In this document: one piece after another, positions 8,482 through 17,184 of the stretch
Position numbering within the stretch: position 1 is the stretch's first letter
Layout: each line of letters opens with the position of its first letter
Source of the DNA: Flavobacteriaceae bacterium
GTDB lineage: Bacteria; Bacteroidota; Bacteroidia; Flavobacteriales; Flavobacteriaceae
Reading direction: 5' to 3'
Assembly: GCA_025800395.1 (NCBI GenBank)
Contig: JAOXRU010000080.1
Coordinates: 1 to 39,753, forward strand
Length of the DNA stretch: 39,753 nt
The notes under the pieces: generated by a model
Told to the model about the DNA's origin: nothing
The model's database searches: none
What the model saw: only the letters and a program-made list of their open reading frames with translations
Translations under genes and position numbers: made by a program

Positions 8482-9657
8482 TTAATCTTTTCGCCATTTT
8501 TTGGTTTGTTCAAAAACCTCTTGCATGATGGCCTCCTCTTGGGCGTCAAAATCTAGACCTCGTCTGTCCATCATTGCTCTAGCAGTTTCAAAAGCCTTAT
8601 TGGTTAAGTAGGTTTTAACACCTGCAGACCCGCCCCAACTATAAGATGGGATAAAATTGCGCGGAAAACCAGCTCCAAATATATTCGCACTTACCCCTAC
8701 TACAGTTCCTGTATTAAACATGGTGTTTATTCCACACTTACTATGGTCGCCCATCATCAAACCACAAAACTGCAGACCAGTTCTAGCAAAACCTTCGGTT
8801 TCATAATCCCATAAGCGAACTTCGGCATAATTATTTTTCAAATTGGAAGTATTGGAATCGGCTCCTATATTACACCATTCGCCTAAAACAGAATTACCTA
8901 AATATCCGTCGTGACCTTTATTGGAATAGGCAAACAATACAGAATTCTGAATTTCCCCACCTATTTTACAATGTGGTCCTGCAGTGGTTGGTCCGTATAT
9001 TTTGGCTCCCATTTTTACTACTCCAGAATTTCCTAGAGCAAAAGGCCCTCTGATAATCGATCCTTCCATCACCAAAGCATCTTCTCCTATGTAAATTGGC
9101 CCTGTACTGGCATTGAGAATGCAACATTCTACACTTGCTCCTTCTTCTATAAAAACATTTTCAGGTGCTATAACATTATTGGTTTCCGAAATGGGTTGCG
9201 ATTTTCTACCTTCTGTAAGCAGCTCAAAATCTGCCTCAATAGCAGCACCATTTTTTTCAAATATATGCCAACTCTGGGTAACTACTATTAGTTTCTCATG
9301 TATCGTTATTTGCTCATAGCTATCAAAATCTATATCCTCTGCACCTTCCTTGGCAAAAAAAGCCAAGATATTATCTTCATAAACCAAACACTGATTTTCT
9401 TTTAGCCCTTTAATTTTAGCCACCAAGTTCTTAGTAGGCAATACGGCTCCCCATATAAAGACATTGTTTTCCAATTCCACCATTGGGTATTTAGTAGACA
9501 AATAATCTTCTGTAACCGTAGAGGTGGTAATTCCCAAATATTTCTCCCACTTTTGGCGTATGGTCAATATTCCAATACGAATATCGGCAACAGGTCTAGT
9601 ATAGGTAAATGGCAATAGCGCATCTCGACTAGGACCATCAAAAAGAATAAAATTCAT
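8482..9657 (-). CDS. GlmU-like sugar nucleotidyltransferase/acyltransferase (Bacteroidota type)
   Basis: This 391-residue protein starts MNFILFDGPSRDALLPFTYT, a nucleotidyltransferase-like N-terminus characteristic of the GlmU-family protein of Bacteroidota. The C-terminal half is a left-handed beta-helix of hexapeptide repeats (isoleucine/valine every six residues from about 190, for example IYIGEDALVMEGSIIRG) with KIYGPTTAGPHCKIGGEIQN and the N-acetyltransferase-like GWGGSAG-type loop (SYSWGGSAG). It probably makes UDP-N-acetylglucosamine or a related activated sugar, although the canonical GlmU N-terminal motif is not obvious. ATG 9657 and an earlier ATG at 9666 are both possible. A -7 box (TATTTTTG on the minus strand, 9675-9682) would place the transcription start close to 9668, which favours 9657. 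Confidence 0.85.
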   Translation of the reverse strand: MNFILFDGPSRDALLPFTYTRPVADIRIGILTIRQKWEKYLGITTSTVTEDYLSTKYPMVELENNVFIWGAVLPTKNLVAKIKGLKENQCLVYEDNILAFFAKEGAEDIDFDSYEQITIHEKLIVVTQSWHIFEKNGAAIEADFELLTEGRKSQPISETNNVIAPENVFIEEGASVECCILNASTGPIYIGEDALVMEGSIIRGPFALGNSGVVKMGAKIYGPTTAGPHCKIGGEIQNSVLFAYSNKGHDGYLGNSVLGEWCNIGADSNTSNLKNNYAEVRLWDYETEGFARTGLQFCGLMMGDHSKCGINTMFNTGTVVGVSANIFGAGFPRNFIPSYSWGGSAGVKTYLTNKAFETARAMMDRRGLDFDAQEEAIMQEVFEQTKKWRKD

Positions 9658-9674
9658 TGCAATCATTGTTTACT

Positions 9675-9682
9675 CAAAAATA
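9675..9682 (-). promoter_or_regulatory. -7 promoter box (TATTTTTG) for the GlmU-like gene
   Basis: This exactly matches the Bacteroidota TAnnTTTG -7 consensus and lies 10-20 bases before the two possible start codons. The nearest upstream TTG on this strand is about 23 bases away, a slightly long spacing, so the -33 element is weak. Confidence 0.4.
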
Positions 9683-9853
9683 GATAATTTAACATGAGGA
9701 AAAACAACTACCCGATGTTTGGGTATAATTTCGGTTAAACCTCCTAGTGCCGTTGTCTATACTTAAAATCTAGTTGTTTGTAGACAAATTTAAGCGCTTT
9801 ATATCACATAACCATTTTCTCTACAAAAAATCTACATCATTGAACTACCAGCA

Positions 9854-9889
9854 AATAAAAAAGCTGCTTTCCAAAAAGGAAAGCAGCTT
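9854..9889 (-). terminator. Rho-independent terminator of rpmE2
   Basis: Perfect 12-bp stem, AAGCTGCTTTCC (9861-9872) with GGAAAGCAGCTT (9878-9889), and a 5-base loop. On the minus strand a run of Ts follows directly. It lies 24 bases after the L31 stop. Confidence 0.88.
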
Positions 9890-9912
9890 CTGTATTATAG
9901 ATAAAACGTTTC

Positions 9913-10167
9913 TTATTTCTTCTGAAACTTTTTGTACTTGTTTTTAAACTTATCTATTCTACCAGCAGTATCTACCAATTTAGATTTACCTGTGTAGAAT
10001 GGGTGAGAAGTTCTAGAGATTTCCATTTTTACTAACGGATACTCTACACCTTCTACTTCTATTGTTTCTTTTGTATTTGCAGTAGATTTGGTGATAAACA
10101 CATCGTCATTAGACATATCTTTAAATGCAACTAGTCTATAATTTTCTGGGTGTATACCTTTTCTCAT
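9913..10167 (-). CDS. rpmE2: 50S ribosomal protein L31, type B (zinc-independent)
   Basis: This 84-residue protein of the large ribosomal subunit starts [20 protein letters not shown] and contains the conserved [20 protein letters not shown] and a basic tail. It lacks the CxxC pairs of zinc-binding L31, so it is the C-minus form. In many bacteria that paralog replaces the zinc form under zinc limitation; in Bacteroidota it is often the only copy, so that regulation should not be assumed. It is a single-gene unit with its own good promoter (10206-10235) and a strong terminator. Confidence 0.97.
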   Translation of the reverse strand: MRKGIHPENYRLVAFKDMSNDDVFITKSTANTKETIEVEGVEYPLVKMEISRTSHPFYTGKSKLVDTAGRIDKFKNKYKKFQKK

Positions 10168-10205
10168 CTCTATATTTCTTTATTTTCTTGCGAATTTTGC
10201 AGGTG

Positions 10206-10235
10206 CAAATTTAATCATTTTTTATTAACCTACAA
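10206..10235 (-). promoter_or_regulatory. Promoter of rpmE2 (TTG-N19-TAAATTTG)
   Basis: On the minus strand a -33 TTG (10235-10233) is followed after 19 bases by TAAATTTG (10213-10206), matching the Bacteroidota primary-sigma consensus in both boxes and in spacing. Transcription should start near 10200, giving a leader of about 30 bases. Confidence 0.75.
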
Positions 10236-10333
10236 CCCATTGGTCAAAAAAAAGAAAATATTTTTATTTTAACAAATTTGTAACATTCTTTGTATTTCCA
10301 ATACAAATAATACAACAACTAAAATAACTTCAT

Positions 10334-10837
10334 ATGGAAATCAAAACCAGAAAGTACTCCTTAATGTATGGAGGAATACTAGGATTAATTGGAATTATAT
10401 TCTTTTTTATGTTGTATTCTTTAGAGATGCATTATGAAAGAGATTGGAAAATCATGGCGGTATCTGTACTATTGTTGGGTGGAGCAATTTTTCTAGGGAT
10501 ATTTAATTTCAGAAAAGACAACGGAGGTTTTTTAACCTTAGGACAAGCCCTAAAAACAGGAATCGGGATTGCACTTATCTCCGGAATTATCGCCATTCTT
10601 TGGCAACAAATTTTCATGACATTTATCGAGCCAGAATTTATGGATAAAATGATGGAAATACAAAGACAGGCTTTAGTTGAAGATGGCCGTTTAACATCCA
10701 AACAGATAGACCAACAAATGGAAATGGGTAAAAAATTTGCTTGGGTTGGCTATGCTTTTGCTATTTTAATCAACCTTTTTATTGGCTTTGTTTGCTCTAT
10801 GATCATTGGATTAATTCTTCAAAAGAGACGTCCATAA
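10334..10837 (+). CDS. DUF4199 family membrane protein
   Basis: This 167-residue integral membrane protein has four hydrophobic segments (about residues 10-29, 40-58, 74-95 and 138-160). The polar stretch FRKDNGGFLTLGQALKTG between helices 2 and 3 and the loop rich in Met/Gln (MMEIQRQALVEDGRLTSKQI) are typical of DUF4199, a Bacteroidota family of unknown function. It is often encoded directly before a family 2 glycosyltransferase, as here (42-base gap), which suggests a role with lipid-linked sugars, but no activity is known. Confidence 0.85.
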   Translation: MEIKTRKYSLMYGGILGLIGIIFFFMLYSLEMHYERDWKIMAVSVLLLGGAIFLGIFNFRKDNGGFLTLGQALKTGIGIALISGIIAILWQQIFMTFIEPEFMDKMMEIQRQALVEDGRLTSKQIDQQMEMGKKFAWVGYAFAILINLFIGFVCSMIIGLILQKRRP

Positions 10838-10850
10838 TAAACCTATTTCG

Positions 10851-10858
10851 TACTTTTG
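10851..10858 (+). promoter_or_regulatory. -7 promoter box (TACTTTTG) before the glycosyltransferase gene
   Basis: Exact TAnnTTTG match 21 bases before the ATG at 10880. No TTG stands at the expected -33 position, so this may be an internal promoter of modest strength. Confidence 0.4.
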
Positions 10859-10879
10859 GTGTAAATTCAAAAAACCACC

Positions 10880-11833
10880 ATGGACATAACTATTGTTATT
10901 CCTTTATTGAACGAAGAAGAATCCTTAAACGAATTATACGATTGGATCGCCAAAGTGATGCGGTCCAATCATTTTTCTTATGAATTGCTTTTTATAGACG
11001 ATGGTAGTACAGATAAATCTTGGGATATTATTTCTAATTTATCCAAAAAAGACCCAGCTGTAAAAGGCATTCGTTTTTTTAGAAACTACGGAAAATCGCA
11101 AGCACTGCATGCTGGATTTAAAGTTGCTGCTGGAGATGTCGTTATCACCATGGATGCCGATTTGCAGGATAGCCCAGAAGAAATCCCAGAACTACACAGA
11201 CTGATCATAGAAGAAAATCACGATCTGATCTCTGGATGGAAGAAAAAACGCTATGATTCTGTTATTGCAAAAAACATACCTTCCAAATTATTTAATTGGG
11301 CGGCAAGAAAAACTTCTGGTCTACATCTACACGATTTTAATTGTGGATTGAAAGCCTATAAAAACGTCGTAGTCAAAAACGTAGATGTACATGGTGAAAT
11401 GCACCGCTACATACCTGTGTTAGCAAAAAATGCAGGATTCAAAAACATTGATGAAAAAGTAGTACTGCACCAAGCACGGAAGTACGGAAAAACCAAATTT
11501 GGTATGGATCGTTTTATAAACGGCTTCCTAGACCTAATTACCATATGGTTTATTTCCAAATTTGGAAAAAGACCTATGCACTTATTTGGCGCCCTTGGCG
11601 TTCTCATGTTTATCATTGGATTTTTATTTGCAGCCTATTTAGGCATAGACAAACTATTTATCCACCCAACAGCTAGGCTCATTACGGAAAGACCACAGTT
11701 TTACTTAGCGCTTACAAGTATGGTCATTGGCACACAATTTTTTTTGGCTGGTTTCTTGGGAGAAATCATGCTGCGCAATCGAAAAAGTAATGACCGCTAT
11801 AAAATTGGTACTACCATCGGTCTTGAAAAATAA
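10880..11833 (+). CDS. GT2 glycosyltransferase, DPM1/GtrB-like, membrane-anchored
   Basis: This 317-residue GT-A enzyme shows the nucleotide-sugar binding start (VIPLLNEEESLNELYDWI, then FIDDGSTDKSWD) and the DXD-type MDADLQDSPEE at about residue 92. It also has the conserved RKTSGLHLHDFNCGLKAY and GEMHRYIPVLA segments of the polyprenyl-phosphate sugar transferases. Two C-terminal helices (about 230-252 and 270-293) anchor it. Relatives move glucose, mannose or aminosugars from UDP/GDP donors to undecaprenyl phosphate at the inner face of the inner membrane, for later addition to envelope glycans. The donor cannot be told from sequence. The phosphohexomutase gene follows after 27 bases, which fits supply of the sugar nucleotide. 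Confidence 0.9.
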   Translation: MDITIVIPLLNEEESLNELYDWIAKVMRSNHFSYELLFIDDGSTDKSWDIISNLSKKDPAVKGIRFFRNYGKSQALHAGFKVAAGDVVITMDADLQDSPEEIPELHRLIIEENHDLISGWKKKRYDSVIAKNIPSKLFNWAARKTSGLHLHDFNCGLKAYKNVVVKNVDVHGEMHRYIPVLAKNAGFKNIDEKVVLHQARKYGKTKFGMDRFINGFLDLITIWFISKFGKRPMHLFGALGVLMFIIGFLFAAYLGIDKLFIHPTARLITERPQFYLALTSMVIGTQFFLAGFLGEIMLRNRKSNDRYKIGTTIGLEK

Positions 11834-11860
11834 AACACAAACTATATCTAATAATATCCT

Positions 11861-13579
11861 ATGCAAGATTTATTGAATATTGCGAAAGAGCAGGCGAGAA
11901 AATGGCAACAAAAACCATTTGACACAGAAACACAAACTGCAGTCATTGCACTACAAAATGACACCGAGGCCTTACAAGATGCTTTTTATAAAAACTTGGA
12001 ATTTGGTACTGGCGGCATGCGCGGTATCATGGGTGTTGGCACCAATCGTATTAATAAATACACCTTGGGAAAAAACACCCAAGGCTTGAGCAACTATCTC
12101 AAAAAAACATACCCTAGCACCCAATTAAAAGTGGCAATAGCTTACGATTGTAGAAACAACAGCCAGTCTTTAGCCAGATTGGTAGCGGAGGTTTTTTCTG
12201 CAAACGACATCCAAGTATATTTGTTTTCCGAACTCAGACCAACACCCGAACTATCTTTTGCTGTAAAACATTTAGATTGCCATTGCGGTATCGTACTCAC
12301 TGCTTCTCACAATCCACCAGAGTATAATGGTTACAAAGTGTATTGGACAGATGGCGGACAGATAGTACCACCACAAGATGCTGGTATCATAGCAGAAATT
12401 GATGCCTTAGATTTTAGCGATATTCAGTTTGAAGCAAAAGAATCCAATATTCAGTTAATCGATAAAGATGTAGATGAGGCTTTCATTCAGCAATCGGTTG
12501 CTAACGGTAGTTTTGGCGCAAAAAACAAAGAAGCACTTTCCATTGTTTTTACTTCTTTACACGGCACTTCCATTACGATGATTCCACCAGTTCTAGAACG
12601 CGCAGGTTATACCAATTTGCATATCGTAGAAGAACAAAGGATACCTAATGGAAACTTCCCAACGGTGGTTTCTCCCAACCCAGAAGAACCCGAGGCATTA
12701 AAAATGGCCTTAGACAAGGCCGAAGAAATAGGAGCAGATATCGTTATCGGTACAGATCCAGATAGCGATAGATTGGGCATAGCCGTGAGAGACACCAAAG
12801 GAAAAATGGTATTACTCAATGGAAACCAAACTATGGTTTTGATGACGAAATTCTTAATAGACCAAAAGAAAAACAAGCAAGGATTGGAAGCAAAAGACTT
12901 TATTGCATCTACCATTGTTTCTACACCCATGATGCCTGTGATGGCCGAGACCTATAATTTGGAATGTAAGATAGGGCTAACTGGCTTCAAGTGGATTGCT
13001 AAGATGATTAAAGACTATCCAAACCAATACTTTATCGGAGGAGGTGAGGAAAGTTTTGGTTTTATGGTTGGTGATTTTGTTCGAGACAAAGATGCTGTTA
13101 CCGCTTCTTTATTGGCTTGCGAGATCGCGGCTAGTGCAAAGGCAAATAACAGCTCTTTTTACGAAGCATTAATAGACGCTTATTTAGAGTTTGGACTATA
13201 TAGAGAACGTCTCATTTCCTTTACCAAAAAAGGAATTAGTGGTGCGGAAGAAATTGCTCGTATGATGGTGAATTTAAGAGAAAATCCATTAAGTGAAATT
13301 AATGGTTCAAAAGTCGTTCGAATAGAAGATTATAAATCTAGCCTAGCCACCAACACCCAAAACGGAACTGCATTCCCTTTGGATGTCCCAAAATCCAATG
13401 TATTGATATATTACACAGAGGATGGTTCCAAAATAGCTGCACGCCCCAGTGGCACAGAACCCAAAATAAAATTCTATATCAGTGTAAATCAAAAGCTAGA
13501 AGACAAAGCCCATTACGAAAGCACCATGACCGAGCTGGAAGACAAAATAGATCGGATCGTGCAAAGCTTGAATTTGTAA
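11861..13579 (+). CDS. Phosphoglucomutase/phosphomannomutase (alpha-D-phosphohexomutase)
   Basis: This 572-residue enzyme interconverts hexose 1- and 6-phosphates through a phosphoserine. The catalytic loop TASHNPPEYNGYKVYW places the active Ser at about 149. The metal loop is DPDSDRLGI, the sugar-binding loop GGGEESFGFMVGDFVRDKDAV, and the phosphate-binding loop ARPSGTEPKIKFY near the C-terminus, so all four domains are complete. Length and the PEEPEALKMALDKA segment match the long PGM/PMM group (PgcA-like) rather than GlmM. It supplies glucose-1-P or mannose-1-P for envelope polysaccharide. It is probably co-transcribed with the glycosyltransferase upstream and ends at a terminator at 13608. 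Confidence 0.95.
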   Translation: MQDLLNIAKEQARKWQQKPFDTETQTAVIALQNDTEALQDAFYKNLEFGTGGMRGIMGVGTNRINKYTLGKNTQGLSNYLKKTYPSTQLKVAIAYDCRNNSQSLARLVAEVFSANDIQVYLFSELRPTPELSFAVKHLDCHCGIVLTASHNPPEYNGYKVYWTDGGQIVPPQDAGIIAEIDALDFSDIQFEAKESNIQLIDKDVDEAFIQQSVANGSFGAKNKEALSIVFTSLHGTSITMIPPVLERAGYTNLHIVEEQRIPNGNFPTVVSPNPEEPEALKMALDKAEEIGADIVIGTDPDSDRLGIAVRDTKGKMVLLNGNQTMVLMTKFLIDQKKNKQGLEAKDFIASTIVSTPMMPVMAETYNLECKIGLTGFKWIAKMIKDYPNQYFIGGGEESFGFMVGDFVRDKDAVTASLLACEIAASAKANNSSFYEALIDAYLEFGLYRERLISFTKKGISGAEEIARMMVNLRENPLSEINGSKVVRIEDYKSSLATNTQNGTAFPLDVPKSNVLIYYTEDGSKIAARPSGTEPKIKFYISVNQKLEDKAHYESTMTELEDKIDRIVQSLNL

Positions 13580-13600
13580 GCAACCTATTCAAAATAAAAG

Positions 13601-13608
13601 TATCTTTG
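13601..13608 (+). promoter_or_regulatory. -7 promoter box (TATCTTTG) for the MsbA-like gene
   Basis: Exact TAnnTTTG match 42 bases before the ATG at 13650. Its last base is the first base of the terminator stem of the upstream gene, so transcription would start inside the hairpin loop and escape the terminator. No clear -33 TTG. Confidence 0.45.
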
Positions 13609-13632
13609 CCCTGTTATACAGGGCATTTTTTT
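13608..13632 (+). terminator. Rho-independent terminator after the phosphohexomutase gene
   Basis: Stem GCCCTG (13608-13613) and CAGGGC (13619-13624), loop TTATA, then A and seven Ts. Confidence 0.8.
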
Positions 13633-13649
13633 GCCATAAACATTGCCAT

Positions 13650-15488
13650 ATGAATTACTTTACACAGATACTGAAATTTGCTTATCCATATAAACGATAT
13701 GCCTTTCTCAATATCTTTTTTAATATACTTTATGCCATATTTAGCAGTCTTTCCTTTTTATCTCTGATCCCATTGATGAACATTCTTTTTGACGAGACCA
13801 AACAACAAAAAACACCAGTTGCCGTAGACTGGTCTTCTTTGGATAGTTTTAAGGAGTCGGTTACTGAATTTTTTAATTACGAAATCACTATGCTGGCTGA
13901 TGAACATGGCAAAATGGCTACGCTCCTAGCTGCATGTGGGCTTATTCTCACCCTATTTTTACTCAAAAACATCTCCAACTATTTGGCATTGTTTTTTATC
14001 ACTTTTCTCCGAAATGGGGTACTCACCAACATACGCAATGCACTACATCACAAAATCCTAAGACTGCCCCTTTCCTATTTTTCCGAACAACGCAAAGGGG
14101 AAACCATTTCCAAAATGACAAATGATGTACAAGAAATTCAATGGACATTTTTGATGGTATTGGAGCTTATCATACGTGAACCTCTCATGATCATAGTAAC
14201 CGTTTTTATTATGATAACTATTTCTGCAAAGCTCACCCTATTTATGTTTCTATTTCTACCTGTAATGGGCTTATTTATCAGCTTTATCGGAAAGAAACTA
14301 AAAAAACATTCCGACCGGGTGCAGCAAGAACAAGCACATTTTTTGTCCAATACAGAAGAAACATTGAGTGGACTAAAAGTTTTAAAAAGTTTTACTGCCG
14401 AAGACAAAAAACACCAACAATTTGAACACACTACTGGCCGATTAAACCAATTTTTAAACAGCCTAATGAACCGACAAAACCTAGCCTCGCCCACTAGTGA
14501 ATTTTTGGGAATTATTTCGGTTTCTGGTATACTTTGGTTTGGTGGACTCATGGTAGTAGAAGAACAAAGTTTGAGTGCTGGCGCCTTTATCGGATTCCTC
14601 ACCCTAGCATACAATATACTTACCCCTGCCAAACAAATTTCCAAAGCGCTTGCTTCTATCAAACGAGGAGATGCTGCGGCGCAAAGAGTATTGGAAGTTT
14701 TGCATGCAGAAGAAACCGTAAGCGACAAAAGTGAAGCTAGAAGCAAAAAGGAATTTGATACCGACATCACTTTTGAAAACATCTTCTTTAAATACCAAGA
14801 CAACTTTATATTGGAGGATTTTAATCTTAAGGTTTCCAAGGGAAAAACCGTGGCCTTGGTAGGCCAATCGGGAAGCGGAAAAAGCACCATAGCCAATTTG
14901 GTAAATCGTTTTTACGATGTAAACCAAGGGTCGATTAAAATTGATGGAACGGATATACGAGATATCGTCAAAAAAGATGTCAGACAACTCATAGGCCTAG
15001 TGACACAGGACTCCATTTTGTTTAACGACAGTGTTAAAAACAATTTAAAGCTAGGAATGCCACATGCCACAGACGAGGAGGTAATTGCCGCTGCTAAAAT
15101 CGCAAACGCCCACGAATTTATATCCAAACTAGATCAGGGTTACAACACCAATATTGGCGATGGCGGCGGAAAACTTAGCGGTGGGCAGAAGCAACGATTG
15201 AGTATTGCAAGAGCGGTTTTGAAAAACCCACCCATTATGGTCTTGGACGAAGCCACTTCTGCACTGGATACAGAAAGCGAAAAACTGGTACAAAAAGCAT
15301 TGGAAAACATGATGCAAAATCGCACTTCCATAGTTATTGCGCATCGACTTTCTACCATACAAAATGCAGATTTGATTGTAGTGATGCAAGAAGGTAAAAT
15401 TGTAGAACAAGGGACCCATAGTGAACTTCTTGCCAAAAAAGGTACGTACAAAAATTTGGTTGCTATGCAATCTTTGGACGAAATATAG
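13650..15488 (+). CDS. MsbA-like ABC exporter (fused membrane and ATPase domains)
   Basis: This 612-residue half-transporter acts as a homodimer. The N-terminal half has six membrane helices (about residues 15-330) of the type I exporter fold, including the intracellular-loop sequence LPLSYFSEQRKGETISKMTNDVQEI. The C-terminal half has Walker A GQSGSGKST, the Q-loop (LIGLVTQDSILFNDSVKNNL), signature LSGGQKQRLSIARA, Walker B IMVLDEATSALDTESE and H-loop AHRLSTI. The best guess is a lipid/LPS-core flippase like MsbA; multidrug export cannot be excluded. It follows sugar-activation genes, which fits envelope assembly. The last 68 bases overlap the possible start of the sigma-factor gene. Confidence 0.9.
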   Translation: MNYFTQILKFAYPYKRYAFLNIFFNILYAIFSSLSFLSLIPLMNILFDETKQQKTPVAVDWSSLDSFKESVTEFFNYEITMLADEHGKMATLLAACGLILTLFLLKNISNYLALFFITFLRNGVLTNIRNALHHKILRLPLSYFSEQRKGETISKMTNDVQEIQWTFLMVLELIIREPLMIIVTVFIMITISAKLTLFMFLFLPVMGLFISFIGKKLKKHSDRVQQEQAHFLSNTEETLSGLKVLKSFTAEDKKHQQFEHTTGRLNQFLNSLMNRQNLASPTSEFLGIISVSGILWFGGLMVVEEQSLSAGAFIGFLTLAYNILTPAKQISKALASIKRGDAAAQRVLEVLHAEETVSDKSEARSKKEFDTDITFENIFFKYQDNFILEDFNLKVSKGKTVALVGQSGSGKSTIANLVNRFYDVNQGSIKIDGTDIRDIVKKDVRQLIGLVTQDSILFNDSVKNNLKLGMPHATDEEVIAAAKIANAHEFISKLDQGYNTNIGDGGGKLSGGQKQRLSIARAVLKNPPIMVLDEATSALDTESEKLVQKALENMMQNRTSIVIAHRLSTIQNADLIVVMQEGKIVEQGTHSELLAKKGTYKNLVAMQSLDEI

Positions 15489-16083
15489 AAGGCGATTAAA
15501 CCTTTTCTTTGGACCAGAGTCTAAAGAACAAAAGAAATCAGTCATCGAAGAAGGAGCCCTCATTGAAAAACTTCAAAACAAAGAAAGCCAAAATCAGGCC
15601 TTTCAATTTTTGGTAAAAACCTACCAAGAAAGACTATATTGGCATATCCGAAAGATGGTTTTAAACCACAATGATACCGATGATGTTTTGCAAAATACAT
15701 TTATAAAAGTACATAGAAATATTGGAGGATTTCGAGGAAAAAGCAGTTTGTTTTCTTGGATGTACCGTATAGCTACAAATGAAGCTATCACCTTTTTAAA
15801 TCAAAAAGCAAAAAGAATTGGTATTAGCAATGACAGCCTACAAGCACATCTGGTACAAAATTTGCAAACCGACAGTTATTTTGACGGGGATAAAGCAGCT
15901 CTACTCTTGCAGGAAGCTATAGCTACTTTACCAGAAAAACAGCGATTGGTTTTTCAAATGAAATATATGGACGATCTAAAATACCAAGAAATAGCAGACA
16001 TCCTAGAGCAAAGTGTTGGTAGCCTAAAGGCTTCCTACCATCATGCAGTAAAAAAAATAGAAGCCTATCTAACCAATCGTTAA
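15421..16083 (+). CDS. ECF-type RNA polymerase sigma factor
   Basis: Region 2 (QERLYWHIRKMVLNHNDTDDVLQNTFIKV ... SLFSWMYRIATNEAITFL) and region 4 (LPEKQRLVFQMKYMDDLKYQEIADILEQSVGSLKASYHHA) of an ECF sigma factor are complete, so it can redirect RNA polymerase to an envelope-stress or similar regulon. The start is unclear. The conserved part begins around 15560, but there is no in-frame ATG before it. The only common start codons are GTG 15421, TTG 15430 and TTG 15460, all inside the exporter gene. The coordinates use the first, so the true N-terminus may be shorter. Translational coupling to the exporter gene is plausible. The next two genes encode a membrane protein and a periplasmic helical protein, the usual regulator set of this class. 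Confidence 0.85.
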   Translation: MNFLPKKVRTKIWLLCNLWTKYRRRLNLFFGPESKEQKKSVIEEGALIEKLQNKESQNQAFQFLVKTYQERLYWHIRKMVLNHNDTDDVLQNTFIKVHRNIGGFRGKSSLFSWMYRIATNEAITFLNQKAKRIGISNDSLQAHLVQNLQTDSYFDGDKAALLLQEAIATLPEKQRLVFQMKYMDDLKYQEIADILEQSVGSLKASYHHAVKKIEAYLTNR

Positions 16084-16092
16084 ACCTTTAGT

Positions 16093-16100
16093 TAATTTTG
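16093..16100 (+). promoter_or_regulatory. -7 promoter box (TAATTTTG) before the 160-residue membrane protein gene
   Basis: Exact TAnnTTTG match 15 bases before the ATG at 16115, giving a very short leader. There is no -33 TTG at the right distance, so this could be chance. Confidence 0.3.
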
Positions 16101-16114
16101 TAGTCATACTTATA

Positions 16115-16597
16115 ATGCAATTCGAAAAACCAGATAAAAACCCTTTTCAAATTCCGGAAAACTATTTCGAGAATTTTCAGCTGTCTTTACCTAAAGGAAA
16201 AGACAAACAAGGATTTCAGGTACCCGATGAATATTTTAAAAATTTAAACCAGCGAATTGTAGCCGCCTGTATAGAAGAAACAACAAAGAAAAAAGGAAAA
16301 ATCATTCCTTTACACATCTGGAGGTATGCCATAGCCGTTTCCATAGCTTTAGTATTTGGGTTTTCTTACTTCGGTTTACAAAACACCAATACAGACACAG
16401 TAGACGAACAAACTATAGCACAGATAGAGAGCTATATTAGCACAAATCACACCAATTGGCACTATTTGGAAGTTGCCGAAGCTTTAGAAATAGATAATTT
16501 GGTAGAGGAAAATATCAATTTTGAAGATCAAGAAATTATTCAGTTTCTAGAAAACAGTTTCGAACCTGCAGAAGACTATGACAACAACAAATTTTAA
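16115..16597 (+). CDS. Single-span membrane protein next to the ECF sigma gene (possible anti-sigma factor)
   Basis: This 160-residue protein has a cytoplasmic N-terminus with two copies of a short motif, NPFQIPENYFENF and GFQVPDEYFKNL, then a basic stretch, one membrane helix (about residues 68-86, YAIAVSIALVFGFSYFGL) and an acidic C-terminal tail of about 65 residues. The IP-E-NYFENF/VP-DEYFKNL repeats are common in small Bacteroidota proteins encoded after ECF sigma genes. I see no zinc-binding HxxxCxxC motif. Gene order (31 bases after the sigma gene, 12 before the next) and single-span topology suggest control of the sigma factor, but this is inferred from position, not from a known domain. 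Confidence 0.65.
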   Translation: MQFEKPDKNPFQIPENYFENFQLSLPKGKDKQGFQVPDEYFKNLNQRIVAACIEETTKKKGKIIPLHIWRYAIAVSIALVFGFSYFGLQNTNTDTVDEQTIAQIESYISTNHTNWHYLEVAEALEIDNLVEENINFEDQEIIQFLENSFEPAEDYDNNKF

Positions 16598-16609
16598 GAA
16601 GCCAGCGTT

Positions 16610-17098
16610 ATGAAAACAACATCTAACAATTATATATACCTAGTTCTCGCATTTTTGCTTTGCTTAGGCACTACTAGCATAGAGGCTCAAAAAAAGAGAA
16701 TGTTAAAAGATAAGGTCAAAGTGCTGATGGTAGCGCATATAACAGCAGAACTAGACCTTAGTAAAAAAGAAGCGGAAGAATTTTGGCCAATCTACAACAC
16801 CTACACAGAGAATATCGATAAAACCAAAGACAAAAACCTCAGAAAACTATATGCAAAATTTTGGCAGGACGAAAAACTGACGGAATCCGAAGCAGAAAAA
16901 ATAATACAAGAAACCCTCAAAACTGAAAAAAAACGTTTTGAACTCAAAGAAAAATTGGTCAAAGACCTAAAACAAATACTCCCCAACAAGAAAATCGCTT
17001 TACTTTTCAAAGCCCAAGAAACTTTTAAACGAAAATTATTTAGAAAATATAGAGACTACCACTCTAAAATGCACAAACAAAAAAATTCACTTCCTTAA
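16610..17098 (+). CDS. Periplasmic helical protein, Spy/CpxP-like sensor associated with an ECF sigma factor
   Basis: This 162-residue protein has a signal peptide (YLVLAFLLCLGTTSIEAQ, cleavage near residue 26) and a mature part that is almost entirely charged alpha-helix. It contains ELDLSKKEAEEFWPIYNTY, the LTxxQ-like segment of Spy/CpxP relatives. Such proteins bind unfolded proteins or metals in the periplasm; in Bacteroidota this type is often labelled a sensor of ECF sigma factors. Being third in the sigma / membrane-protein / periplasmic-protein operon supports a sensor or stress-chaperone role. A strong terminator follows at 17155. Confidence 0.75.
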   Translation: MKTTSNNYIYLVLAFLLCLGTTSIEAQKKRMLKDKVKVLMVAHITAELDLSKKEAEEFWPIYNTYTENIDKTKDKNLRKLYAKFWQDEKLTESEAEKIIQETLKTEKKRFELKEKLVKDLKQILPNKKIALLFKAQETFKRKLFRKYRDYHSKMHKQKNSLP

Positions 17099-17154
17099 AC
17101 TATATGATACATTCATTTTAAGGCATAAGTGATTTTTATTTTAGCTTAGACCGA

Positions 17155-17184
17155 AACCGTCCGGAATCGGACGGTTTTTTTTTA
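17155..17184 (+). terminator. Rho-independent terminator of the ECF sigma operon
   Basis: Stem AACCGTCCG (17155-17163) and CGGACGGTT (17168-17176), GAAT loop, followed by a run of nine Ts. Confidence 0.92.

Noticed and set aside
9913..10167. Zinc-responsive regulation of the L31 gene
   Set aside because: The zinc-free L31 form is often the sole copy in Bacteroidota, and no Zur-like operator was recognised in the promoter.
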